Source: Cheiracanthium punctorium | Taxonomy: Eukaryota; Arthropoda; Arachnida; Araneae; Cheiracanthiidae | Assembly: GCA_038373885.1 (NCBI GenBank) | Contig: JAWZYV010012274.1 | Span: forward strand, 1,240,001 to 1,304,000 | Direction: 5' to 3' | DNA length: 64,000 nt | Part shown: in pieces, positions 44,637 through 54,474 of the stretch | Layout of the letters: the number at the start of each line of letters is the position of its first letter | Position numbering within the stretch: position 1 is the first letter of the stretch | Position numbers and translations under genes: made by a program | Notes under the pieces: generated by a model | What the model was told of the DNA's origin: nothing | What the model saw: only the letters and a program-made list of their open reading frames with translations | Database searches by the model: none

Positions 44637-44790
44637 TATCCAAACACACCGATGCATTTTCTAATACAACATAGCAGCTCGAATCTTCTGTTTGTAATGC
44701 CCCAATAAAATTTCATTATGGAGAAATCACATTTTCACTGCCAAAAAGGAGCCAAAACTTCGAAAAAATGGGCAAATTTTCAGTTTTCCG
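44433..44790 (+). repeat. Dispersed repeat R3, copy 1
   Basis: It begins TAGGGTGGAGCGA and shares its order of blocks with 49600-49935 on the opposite strand: AAATAAATTTGCAAA, TTAAACTAATC, TTTGAAGTTCC, GCCCCAATAAAATTT, GGAGAAATCA and AGTTTTC. An (AT)n microsatellite at 44597-44633 has expanded within this copy only. The class is unknown. Confidence 0.75.
44597..44633. repeat. (AT)n microsatellite
   Basis: An uninterrupted AT run of about 18 units lies inside the R3 repeat. Confidence 0.95.
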
Positions 44791-45079
44791 TTCTTTCATT
44801 ATTTTTATATTTTTAAAATTTGTCAAGATTTTTCTTAACTGCTCAGATTAGATGGGAAAAGACACTTTCTATATGGTTTAATGCTTATCTTAGTCTTCTA
44901 CCAGAAACATCCAGTATAAGCCAAAACATTTTTAGCCAAACGTGTATAAGCCAAAACATTTTTAGGTCGTTATCTTAGATTACACACAACATACTTGGGA
45001 CTCTTGGCAGAATATTAGAAAGTGAAATTGCATGCACAACTGACTTAATGCCAGTGTCAGAATAACACCGGTCTCACCT

Positions 45080-45178
45080 GTCGACTTAGCCGTTAGGAGT
45101 TATTCACCGTTTTCTCCGAAACCATGCATAAAAACGGGCTAGGATCCACTAGAAAGTCCCCTGGGCATTCTCCTTGTA
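45080..45178 (+). mobile_element. SINE body fragment
   Basis: GTTTTCTCCGAAACCATGC, AAAACGGGCTAGGATCC and AGAAAGTCCCCTGGGC follow the SINE body. The head is not recognisable. It sits just before the TIR element at 45192. Confidence 0.55.
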
Positions 45179-46189
45179 GGCCTAGAACCCTCCCAGACAG
45201 CACATAAGCTTAAATCAAGCTTGACATTTCCTTGAATTTGACGTATTAATGCAAGCTTGACTTTAGCTTGATTTTAGCTTTCAAAGTGCGCAGTGATGGA
45301 GCCATCTGTGAAAGAGAATGGACATTAATTGTCTAGCATCCTGAAATTTCCTGAAAGTTCGTAAAAGATGTGTTTTATTTTATTAGCAGTGCCATATTAC
45401 CGGCAGGGCAAACGGAGCAACTGCCCAGGGCCTACAGATTTTGGGCCCAAAAATCTTACATATTACACTTTTGTAGTTTTAAAATAAAATTACAAAGGAT
45501 AAAAAAAAATTCAGAAGTTAAATAATTTTTTTAATTATAAAGTATGAACAATGAAAATAATTCAAATTTACATTTGGATAAATTAATTTAAACTTATTTT
45601 TAATTCTTCGAAATGCTCTATATCGATATAGCATACCAATATGTAGGAAAATAACTAACCACATTTGTAAAGAGAATTTTTAGCGTTAAAAAATAGCAAA
45701 ATTTTTCAATTATTTGTCATTTTAAGAAATATTTACAAAAATGACTAAAGTGTTTGTATTCCATACATGTTATGTATGGAATAGCATATGGAACTGTGGT
45801 ATAGCATTTTGAAATAACGTTTAACTGTTTCTTTTATTTCAGATTCTATTCTATTTCAGAACCCATTCTATATTTCCAAATATGGAAATTCTTCAAAATA
45901 AAATACAATTATACTACGAAATTGATTTCAAAATCAGTCGTTTGTCTCGATTTTGGCCAGCAGTATTGCTCATGAGTGTTGCGGTACTGAAAGTTTTAAA
46001 ACGTGTGCTGCTCTTAAGTTTATATTATGTTTATTTCCCTATTAGTAGAGTCTCTAAATCACACATAACATTATTTTAATTTTGATGCATCCCATGGAAA
46101 AATAAAAGAAACAAATAACACATCGCCCACTTATTAATCTGGCGAGAAAACGGCGTGATAAGTCACTTCAAACTTAGCCAAACCTGCGT

Positions 46190-46280
46190 GAAGCTTAGTA
46201 GCTGAACGGATAGCGAGCTTGACTCTCAACCGAAAGGTCCCGGGTTCTATTTCAGCCACGAACACTAGATGGAAACAGAA
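46190..46280 (+). mobile_element. SINE head (tRNA-like) fragment
   Basis: AGCTTAGTAGCTGAACGG, a GACTCTCAACC anticodon-arm-like stretch and GGTCCCGGGTTCTATTTC resemble A- and B-box regions of a tRNA-derived SINE. The shared body does not follow. It is nested in the 45192-47106 element. Confidence 0.55.
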
Positions 46281-46335
46281 TAAATTAAATTGAAATTTCA
46301 GCGTAGAGGGGGAAAATGCTTGGCAAAGTAAAATA

Positions 46336-46907
46336 TCAGGTTGTAACGAAAGTTCTCCGCCAAATCTTCTTGAGTCAGCTCATGGGGCACCCAGCGATTG
46401 AACTTGTACATGAAGTTTATGTGATGCATAGCATGTCTAATGGGCATGGCATTAATGTCTAATTCTTTAGCTAGCTCTCAAGTGGTTAAATACTGATCTT
46501 CTTCCACAAGTTCTCGCAGGTGGCCGTCATCAACATCAGTAGGCCGGCCAGAGAGCTCTTCTCCTTGAATGTCATAGACCCTGTTTTTTAACTTTCGGTA
46601 CCAAACCTTTACAGTGCCATATGATACAACAGTAGAATCTAAATTACACACATAATTCTTAGGCATTCTGTGGCAATTTTTGCAACAGAACTGGAAGTAA
46701 AGGATGGTTCTAATCCAGTAACGTGATAGTTCCATTTAAGACACCTTTTACTTAATGATAACGATATTTTTTAACAACACAGCGTTCTAACGCAAGTATC
46801 TTTCTTTCAAATGACAAATATTGTTTGACAAAATATGAGCAAGCACACCAACGTGAGCTGTTTGCAGACAATATTTGTGGTGGCGGGAAACTTTCGTTAC
46901 AACCTAA
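46336..46907 (-). mobile_element. Mariner element, internally deleted
   Basis: The ends TCAGGTTGTAACGAAAGTT and, read inward from the right, TTAGGTTGTAACGAAAGTT both continue into CCGCCA. They are flanked by TA (46334-46335 and 46908-46909). The length is 572 bp against about 1.3 kb for a full mariner. It interrupts the CCCAGACAGCACA element. Confidence 0.9.
46390..46735 (-). pseudogene. Mariner transposase N-terminal part
   Basis: On the minus strand from 46735 the frame reads MELSRYWIR and then 'QFCCKN..RMPKN', followed by SYGTVKVWYRKLKNRVYDI and EELSGRPTDVDDGHLRELVE. This is the typical helix-turn-helix plus GRP linker of mariner transposases. A stop follows LTT at 46478. Beyond it the same frame continues with ELAKELDIN and HHINFMYKFNRWVPHEL, the usual sequence just before the catalytic domain. 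The element then jumps directly to its 3' end, so no DDE/D catalytic residues remain. The stop and the deletion are both inactivating. It could still bind its own ends if expressed, but nothing suggests expression. Confidence 0.9.
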
Positions 46908-47106
46908 TATGTGGGGCGAGTTCGCCGACCGGCACCCTGTCTATTTAGGAAATTTTTTTAAGCTTGAAATGTCAAGCTTAATGCAAGCTGGGCAAGTGTA
47001 AACTAGAACACTTGATTCAAGCTTGCATTAAGCTTACACGCTTGAAATTTTCAAGCTTATTGACTTGATAAATCAAGCTTGCTGCAAGTTTGCTGTGCTG
47101 TCTGGG

Positions 47107-47810
47107 CTAGTGCAGTCAATCGCTCTTAATTCACAAACAAACAGTTTCAGAATAACTACCAGGAGTGGAGTTAAGATCGCGATCACATAGTGTATCCAGA
47201 CTATTTGTGTGACATTTTATTTATGACAGAGTTTGAAATGAGAGCTTTCTTACTGAATACATATTTATCACACAAACTAAGCAGATTTTTAAGAAAGAAA
47301 GGGTGTAAGACTATAATGTGATTTTTTATTTGATAATCTTTCTGCAATACAATGATTATTTTCACACCAACAAATTTTTAAACTTGCAGTGATCAAGGTG
47401 AAACTTCTCCTGATTTGATTTTTGTGATTAAGACAATGCTTCACGGCCGTTGCTATCCAGACCGACGGTGCCATTAACCCACACACTATTCAGACCCTTG
47501 TTTTGTTTTTCTGTTTACAATGTTTTGTGCACAAGACAAAATATTAAAAGTATGATTCTGAGAAAAACTATAAAACATTTTTTTTTTTAGTCATAAACAA
47601 CGCTGAAACGTTTCTAACAAGATAAAGGCAAAAATTTAAACCGATTTTAAGATAAAAAAAAAGAAAAGTTTAAATGAAAATTTTAACAAATGTTGTTTTG
47701 GACGAAATATGCTTTCTTTTAGCTCTAAATATGCAGAAAATTTTAAATGCATCATTAGTACATTATTAGTTAAAAAATTTAAATATAAACAACTATTAGT
47801 GGGTGGCCTA
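47107..47810. other. Unassigned AT-rich spacer
   Basis: No motif, paired ends or RNA signal was seen. The minus-strand frames at 47289-47486 and 47636-47836 have no recognised features. Confidence 0.45.
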
Positions 47811-47879
47811 ATTTCACCGCCGGTGCGAATAGCCACTCCGATGCTACACGAAGGCTATCAGCCTAAAAAGGGAAAGATT

Positions 47880-48042
47880 TGGGGAAAGACTTTGTAAGGA
47901 GAGCGTGTGGCGAGAGCTGGGTTTGAAGCCAGGGAATTTTCGTGATGGAATGAGGCGCAATCCAGCTCGGCCAAAAGGTACCCGTTCGATCGCCCTTCAA
48001 ATGCCGGGTGTTGTGTGAGCGGAGGTGATCTTGTGTCGCCAC
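47880..48042 (-). mobile_element. tRNA-derived SINE-like unit, first of two
   Basis: It is about 145 bp and very similar to 48242-48402. On the minus strand it contains an A-box-like TGGCCGAGCTGG (47962-47973) and a B-box-like GGCTTCAAACCC (47919-47930), with GGCGACACAAGATC at its start. Its B-box differs from that of the second unit at one base. Confidence 0.7.
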
Positions 48043-48099
48043 ACTACTCCGTCCCTAGAGAGTCAGTCGGAGGCTGACAAACGATGTTCCAAGCATTAT

Positions 48100-48241
48100 G
48101 GAACGCTGCCACTCGTTGTGGACTTTGTGAGGTCACTGCCACTTGTCATGGACTTTGAAAGAACCGAGAGATGGAAGAGGTCAGTGCTGGCGCCATCTGT
48201 CACTTTAGGCGAGAAGGAGAATGTGTGTTCGTTGCCTGGGT
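48100..48241. other. Spacer between the two SINE-like units
   Basis: It holds a short imperfect duplication, CTGCCACTYGTYRTGGACTTTG, at 48105-48126 and 48138-48159 (shown with ambiguity codes). There is no tRNA-like feature. Confidence 0.5.
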
Positions 48242-48402
48242 CATCAATGTAGGGAGAGTTCGTGTGGCGAGAACTGGGTTTGAACCCAGAGATTTTGCGT
48301 GGTGGAATGAGATGCAATCCAGCTCGGCCAAAAGGTACCCGTTCGACCGGCCTTCAATTGCCGGGTGTTGTGTGCGCAGAGGGGATCTTGTGTCGCCACA
48401 AC
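48242..48402 (-). mobile_element. tRNA-derived SINE-like unit, second of two
   Basis: The minus strand carries GTTGTGGCGACACAAGATCC, the A-box-like TGGCCGAGCTGG (48319-48330) and a B-box-like GGGTTCAAACCC (48276-48287) within a perfectly paired CTGGGTTCAAACCCAG. It is followed at 48403-48475 by the common SINE body in minus orientation. Confidence 0.75.
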
Positions 48403-48476
48403 TTTTTAAAGGGTTGTAACGTGTATTCAAGTTCCATCTAGAGAAAACCACCCAAAACTTTCAAACATTAGATTGA
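48403..48476 (-). mobile_element. SINE body fragment
   Basis: AACTTTTTAAAGGGTTGTAA, CGTGTATTCAAGTTCCATCT and AGAGAAAACCACCCAAAACT follow the body of the 8187 SINE in the same orientation. Confidence 0.65.
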
Positions 48477-48479
48477 TTC

Positions 48480-49599
48480 CTCCAGTGAAACTCGAGGCTA
48501 TATTGTTCGAAAGAAGGGGAAAGCCTGTAAACAAGACCTAAACAATAGCGCATTTTTCAAGGAATGGAGCTTTAAAAAAAAAAAACTTGTTTCTGCTAGC
48601 ATCTTTGCTTGACTAAATTTACAATCCCAGCTCGCCCAGATGAAAAAGTTAAACAGAAGGAATTTGTCTTGTTTCAAAAACTGAACTTAAAAAACTAGAA
48701 CCCTAGAACCTATTCGTTCAACAAATATCATGTATATAAAATTAACTTGAACTTTTTTAAAAATGAAATATTTGATGATTAAACAAAAAACCCACTTTTA
48801 TTATTAAAAAAAAAATCCATTTCAGTCTGAAATTTTCAGAAGGGGGGGGGGGGGGCTCGAGCACCCCTGTGTACGCCACTGCATAAGATTAACATTAGCC
48901 TCTGAAGGAATAATGGCTTCATTTGAAACCAAGTCACAATATAAAAAAGATTAAGTATTTCTTCTTCATTTTAAGTTTATTTTACCTGCTTTCATTCAAA
49001 ATCTTCAGCATTTCAGTTAATAAAATCTCTTAATTTATTTTATCATTTTTGTGATTGTGGTGTATTGAATTCTGTTATCTCAATAGTAACACGTTGTAGC
49101 TGTTGCTAATGCCCTCAGGCAACAGCGGAGCAGTGCAATATCCCCTATATAGGAAGGCAATGCACAACTTCCATATTAATGAGCCCCAGTGGGAGGAAGT
49201 CCGACTTAGCTCGGGGTTGCCGAATTTTGAACCAATTCCAGATGAGGGACCAACCACCTGAAATCAGCACCCCCAGAGGTAGCGTTAAACATGGAGAACA
49301 TTGAACCACGGCGGATTTTACCTGCACCAGCTCCCATTAGTGTACACGATCCCACAGCAGCCCAGTTGCAAGTGGAGTTCACCCTCCCAAGCAGGGTGCT
49401 GCTTCACTTTCTTTGTTCTTACAGGAATGGAGTTTAGTGACTAGGCCACTCCAGGACATAGTAACAAGTGAATATGAAGAATGGGTAAGTGCCCTTTCTA
49501 ATTTTCAGTCCAATACAAGTATTTTTGAAAAATAGTGGACATTCATAATCTATTACTAGATATAAGTTTATCTAATCTAGACATGGTAGAATAAACATT
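48480..49599. other. Unassigned stretch with a GC-richer patch
   Basis: 49085-49470 is richer in G+C than its flanks (for example GGCAACAGCGGAGCAGTGC, TAATGAGCCCCAGTGGGAGG) and looks like an old retroposon, but I could not name it. The two minus-strand frames there overlap each other. A 15-base G run lies near 48842-48855. Confidence 0.4.
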
Positions 49600-49935
49600 G
49601 TGAAAATTTTAAAAAAAATGGAAAATTGAAATTTTGTCCAGTTTTTTGAAATTTTGGCTCCCTTGCAGCAGTAAGACATGATTTCCCCATAATCAAATTT
49701 AACTGGGGCATTACTAACATACTACTCGAACGGCTGTGTTTTGGATAATTTTATATTCTGTTTTTGTAAAAACCACGTTTTTTACGATTTTTTGGAACTT
49801 CAACCCCATTGTGGGGGCAAAAAATATTAACTGATTAGTTTAATATTTGCAAATTTATTTGTTATTACAAATCACAACTTTACCGTGCTTTTACATTTTG
49901 ATTATATAAATTTTGATTTGCTCGCTCCACCCTAA
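49600..49935 (-). repeat. Dispersed repeat R3, copy 2 (inverted relative to copy 1)
   Basis: The minus strand starts at 49935 with TAGGGTGGAGCGAGC and follows R3 copy 1 block by block (AAATAAATTTGCAAA, TTAAACTAATC, TTTGGGGTTGAAGTTCC-like, GCCCCAGTTAAATTT). The two copies lie about 5 kb apart in opposite orientations. Confidence 0.75.
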
Positions 49936-51370
49936 TGAACATGTTAAGTTTATTCCCAGTTTCCTTTCATAAACATTTCTTTCTTTGCTAAAATATTTTT
50001 TCTTTTAATTCTTTTGTATCCTTTCCATTCAGGCCCAATAACAGGATTTTTGAGCCCCTCCACACCCCTCTTCCAAAAAAAAAAAAAAAAAAAAATCTTA
50101 AATTGTTTCTCCCCATAAATTTTTAAGCAGTGCAGCGAATTTGTACACTTTAAATTTACTGTAAGCCACACATACAAAACCTTGTACATGATAAAATTTC
50201 CATCAAATTGCAAATATTTTATCAGGATTATTTTAAAGTTATGTAACTATAATTCTCAAATTCTTTTTTAAGAGTAATTTGACACAGTTAAAGTAAATGT
50301 TTTTTTAATAAAATGTTGAGTGCTCAATATTTGAAAACTAAAGCAGAGTTACCTTCTTTGTCAAATTAGCTATTAATTTAGAATCCAATGTATAACTAAA
50401 GATCAAAAATAGAAAAAGTAAACATTTCAATCGGCAATTTTGAGAAATTCCATTGATACAGCCTTTCAGACTCTTTTAGATGCAAAGTTGTCAATTACAT
50501 TATCAAAGTTCAAAGAATAAGCAAGTCTCCATAGAAAGAGTGGTTGATCCACACACTTTCTTGTCACATGGTTGATCAGTTATTATTTTTTAGACCTTTC
50601 AAAAAGCTCTGGAAAATAAAAGTCCCCTAGGATAAGACACCCTAAGGACAGCACCCCGGGACAACTGCCCCTCCCCTCACAGCCGGCCTGCAAATATTAT
50701 TATTATTATTTATTTTTTTACAGTTGACAGTGACAATATAGAGAAAATGAAGAGATTCTCATAACATTAACAAAAATTTATATTTATTTAATTTCTATCA
50801 TGTTAATATCCTATTCAAGCTTTTTAATATTATGTGAAAGTGACATTTTTATTTTTCTAAAACTGTTTTATCTAATATTTTCCCTAAATTTTGCAAACTA
50901 ATAATGGTAAAATATCATCTTTAAGAAATACATTCAAGCCTTCTGAAATAAGATTGTCATTGAAAAACAAATGAGTAAGTTTTTCTACTCATTTTATAAG
51001 TTTCAATTACTGTAGCACGGCATGTCAGTTACTAGAGCCAAAATGTTTTGTTTGGTGTCAATTATTGGTTCAGCCACTATGGCAGAATAAATTAGATCCT
51101 TCATGAACTTTGAAAATGCACTTAAGTTTTGGAAAACAAAAAGCTTGTTTCAGAATAGTTTTAATAAGTAGCAATTACTAATTAAGTGTGAGTTATCGGT
51201 GCACCTACCCTATTTTTGCAGAAGTTATTCCTGGAATTTCATATCGCCCCAACCGGTCTTGGCGTTTAGTATGAAATCTCTTGCTACCTCTCTTTCCAAA
51301 TAAGTTTCTGCTTCAGATTCTGATATTGATTTTTCAAAATCCCAGTTCATATTTTTTAATATTTTATAAC
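49936..51370. other. AT-rich stretch, nothing recognised
   Basis: A 21-base A run near 50077-50096 and a C-rich patch near 50650-50690 stand out. No protein motif was seen. Confidence 0.45.
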
Positions 51371-51378
51371 ATCTAGGA

Positions 51379-51915
51379 CAGTGGTAGTCAACCTGGTCCC
51401 TATCGCCCACTAATAGGTGTTCAAGCTTTCATGGTGGGTGGAAAAGGTTTTGCTTGATACTGAAGCACTTTTCTTCATTTAATTCGACTTTCTAAAAACA
51501 CCGAAAAGAAAATCGTTTTAAGTATTCTATTTTGATAAAATTCTTTAGTGCTCATATATTATTATGAGTTTCACTACTGTCCAATTTTATAAATTACCAT
51601 TATTATCAAGTGACACGTAACAGAAAATTTAGGGAAGGCACTTAACAAATTTAGAAGTAAAAATAGTGAAGCTGCGTCAAGTTTTGAGAAAGAAAAATTA
51701 ATATAAGAAAACTTGTTTCCTAAAAAAATAATAGTAATGCACCCAACCCCGATGTTATACTTAAGGTGGAGTCAGTGGGCGGTTAGGAAATTTTATTACT
51801 CAGATACCAAAGTAGGTGGCAGGTATTTTTTCTAAAACAGATGGCGATTGTTGAATGGGCACAAGAACTATTGGACAATCTGGTGCTGAGTATGGAGAGA
51901 CAGTGCGAAGCAACC
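51379..51915. mobile_element. Possible Charlie-like hAT remnant
   Basis: CAGTGGTAGTCAACCTGG at 51379 is close to the well-known CAGTGGTTCTCAACC ends of hAT (Charlie-type) elements. CAACCACTG near 51907-51915 could be the other end. The flanking 8-mers do not match, and no transposase was recognised between them. Confidence 0.35.
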
Positions 51916-51929
51916 ACTGAAATAAGGGG

Positions 51930-53045
51930 AGGGCATATCCCATACTAAGGTACATGTGCTTGTTGTTCTTGTACAGGCAATCACATATACTATAACGATA
52001 CTATGCATTCAATAAAGTATTTTTTAAAATTCTATACTGTATTTATTGTACTTATTTTTCCGCAACTATACTTTTGTCATCATTTAAATACAAAATGTTT
52101 CCCGTTTCCGAATCTCATGTCTCTCGGATGATTTCTCATGGACTTATGGCAAAAGGAACACCTATTGCTTGTTTTGAACACCAGTGTATATACACCGGAA
52201 TCTCTTGACAGAGGATATGTTCCACACATTACCGATTAAAAAGAGAATCCAGTTATACTGAAATAAAAATAATAGTACAAAGGCGTCTTTGTATGAAAAT
52301 CAATTCAGGTTATCAAAAAAAAAAAAAAAAAAATCTGCTATTGTTTGTTACATCTTAAAATTTTATTCTTTTAAGTAACATTATAATTACAAAATACTCA
52401 AAAAATTTGTTTTCTTACTGGTTCTCACTATGGTTTCATTCAAACGAACTCCCTCGCTACAGATGTTGAACCTTTTCCATTTTTAAGACAATCTAAAATT
52501 TTTATCTTGATCTCTAATAAAATTGCTTGTCTTTTATGCTTAGTACTTTTGGCATTACCTGACACTTTAGAATTAATTTATATCGTAGAATACTACCAAG
52601 AAAATAACACAACACACACTGAGATCATGCTAGCCATCAAATATGTCACTACAGTAAAGTCAAATTGCATGTCTGTAGTAGAAATGCACCTAACTTGATA
52701 ATATAGCCAAAGGTAGTGTGAATTCGTGAAGAGATAATGGTTTGCAAATTTTTGTGGCTTTAATTTTTTTTTAAAAATCCATCAAATGATACACAATTTA
52801 ACAAGCTACAATAAAACGCTCATATATCGTCATTGAATGATTACAACTTTCACACTCTTGACGGAAAACTGCCTTGACCACTTTGCATCATGTTATTTTG
52901 AAACCGTGTAAAAAGATAATCTAATGTACAATGAAATAATCCTATTATATAGTTACGCTGATCCCTGACTCACTCTGAAACAGTTCCGAGCGACCACTTC
53001 AAAATAAACCTTTTACTGCAATTACTCCCAAGATTAAAAAGGATT
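51930..53045. other. AT-rich stretch, nothing recognised
   Basis: It includes a 17-base A run near 52316-52332. No gene or paired ends were seen. The plus-strand frame at 52507-52698 has no motif. Confidence 0.45.
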
Positions 53046-53049
53046 AGAA

Positions 53050-53755
53050 AGCACAAAAAGCCTAATAACAGTTTGTAGGATTTGATTGAAATTCTTCATA
53101 ATTATGTATAAAAATATCAAAAACAATCTGAGCTACTTTAAAAATCTGAAAATCCACCCGCTCCCTCATTTTTAAGCAATTTTCTGCTCTTTTCAGTTAT
53201 ATTTGATTTCCAAGAGTAAAAAATTGATTTATTTGCATGAGAAAATTAGCTGTTTCAAGTGAAAATGACGTTATACAATTGGGATTCCAATTCGTTTAAA
53301 ATAGTTTTTAAAGATAACATCTAATATTTTTTTTCATCGTTTTAATCTGCCATGAAGCTTTGATAGAGTAGGGTCTGTATACACCAGGGACGTACCCAGA
53401 AAAAAATTTCGGAGGGGGTCCAAACGGTGAAAAAGGCAGAATTTTTCACAAAAAGACGTCATCATTCTTATTTTGTTAACAAAAACTGAAATTTTGGGGG
53501 GGGTCATCCAGACTCCCTGGGTAGGTCCTTGGTATACACAAAAACAAAATCTTTTGAATGTGAAAAGTTTTCATGCGTTTCCAGAAGAGCATGAAATTCA
53601 GATTTCGGTCAATATGATAAAAATTGAGCAGGAAGTTATTTATTTTAGTTGGATGAAGATGAAATATATTGAGTGTAGACCTATTTTTGTCAAATGTTTC
53701 CTCTAGCAACTGTCATAATTGCAAGACAATGAGCTTGGACTTCTAGTCCTATATA
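53050..53755 (+). repeat. Dispersed repeat R2, copy 2 (interrupted)
   Basis: Its order matches R2 copy 1 at 26835-27345, but a 147-bp MITE interrupts it at 53385 and a 614-bp MITE follows at 53756. The R2 sequence appears to resume for a short distance after 54371 (GCATTCTGGCTTAAAGTTTG). Confidence 0.75.
53385..53531. mobile_element. 147-bp hAT-type MITE with perfect 8-bp duplication (hAT-E)
   Basis: The ends CAGGGACGTACCCAG and, read inward from the right, CAAGGACCTACCCAG are flanked by identical GTATACAC (53377-53384 and 53532-53539). R2 copy 1 has a single uninterrupted 'GTATACA' at the corresponding place, which confirms the insertion. Confidence 0.92.
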
Positions 53756-54369
53756 CAGGGTTTCCCATAAATACCGCCCAAACTCTGCAGAGCCAGATTC
53801 CTTGCTAGGAGTACATAAAAAATGCCCAGAGAACTGTACCTGCGCGATCCATAGTTTTCGAGAAAAATAGGAAAAACAAAATATGATGTCACATCCGATG
53901 CGAGGAAAATCAACTAGAAACATTAAATTGGATACTGGATTGTATATGGGGGGCTCTGTGTTATAGCCACTACAATCTGGCACCTATGGATTGCTTTCAA
54001 TGAAAACGATTGAAAGAAATGATTTAACGAGTCCTAATTACAACAAATAATGATTCAGTTCCTCCCCTTCATGCTTGTGCATTTATGTGGGTACCAGATG
54101 GAACGTAAGCAGTTGGCCATTACACTGCACATGAATGCAAGCCTCGATATGCACATTAGACATTTTGAGCATCATTTTATGAAAGCACATGCAAAAAAAC
54201 TCTGTGCCATGATTCCAATAAAGGCTGTTTTCGTACACCGAAAATGATGTTTCTGCTTTTTTCACACACTTTTCTTGAAAAATACGGGCCGTACAGTTAT
54301 GGTTCTTTGAGCACTTTTTATGTATTCCCAACGAGAAATCTGGCTGGGCAGTATTTATGGGACACCCTG
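53756..54369. mobile_element. 614-bp MITE with CAGGGTGTCCCATAAAT-type ends
   Basis: The ends CAGGGTTTCCCATAAATAC and, read inward from the right, CAGGGTGTCCCATAAATAC continue with a loosely matching CCAGATTY segment. TA flanks both (53754-53755 and 54370-54371), so it is a Tc1/mariner-type target. The opposing open frames inside (53690-53983 minus, 54050-54247 plus, 54083-54331 minus) show no transposase motifs. Confidence 0.85.
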
Positions 54370-54474
54370 TATAGGCATTCTGGCTTAAAGTTTGAAATTT
54401 CTATCGTATTGATTGCAAACTTAATACAATCTTGTTCTTATAATTTTTTTTTTAAAACATGATCAGTTTAGATA

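Larger units (their letters stand above)
45192..47106. mobile_element. 1.9-kb TIR element with AAGCTTGA-rich ends
   Basis: The 13-bp ends CCCAGACAGCACA (45192-45204) and TGTGCTGTCTGGG (47094-47106) are perfect inverted repeats. Both subterminal zones (about 45207-45285 and 46958-47088) are crowded with variants of CAAGCTTG/TTAAGCTT in both orientations, as expected for transposase-binding arrays. No own transposase was found. A mariner remnant (46336-46907) and SINE-like material are nested. No target duplication was identified and the superfamily is unknown. Confidence 0.65.

Noticed and set aside
45375..45440. CAGTGCCATATTACCGGCAG as the start of a further hAT-type element
   Set aside because: It looks like a hAT end, but no complementary end or duplication was found, so no element is called.
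46190..46275. Possible functional tRNA gene
   Set aside because: A- and B-box-like segments are present but the acceptor stem does not pair and the anticodon arm is imperfect; a SINE head is the better reading.
51379..51915. Complete Charlie-like hAT element
   Set aside because: Only the left end is convincing; the right end is short and the flanking 8-mers do not match, so it is listed only as a low-confidence remnant.
53690..54331. Opposing frames of 97, 65 and 82 codons
   Set aside because: They fall in the TA-flanked MITE at 53756-54369 on both strands and carry no transposase motifs.
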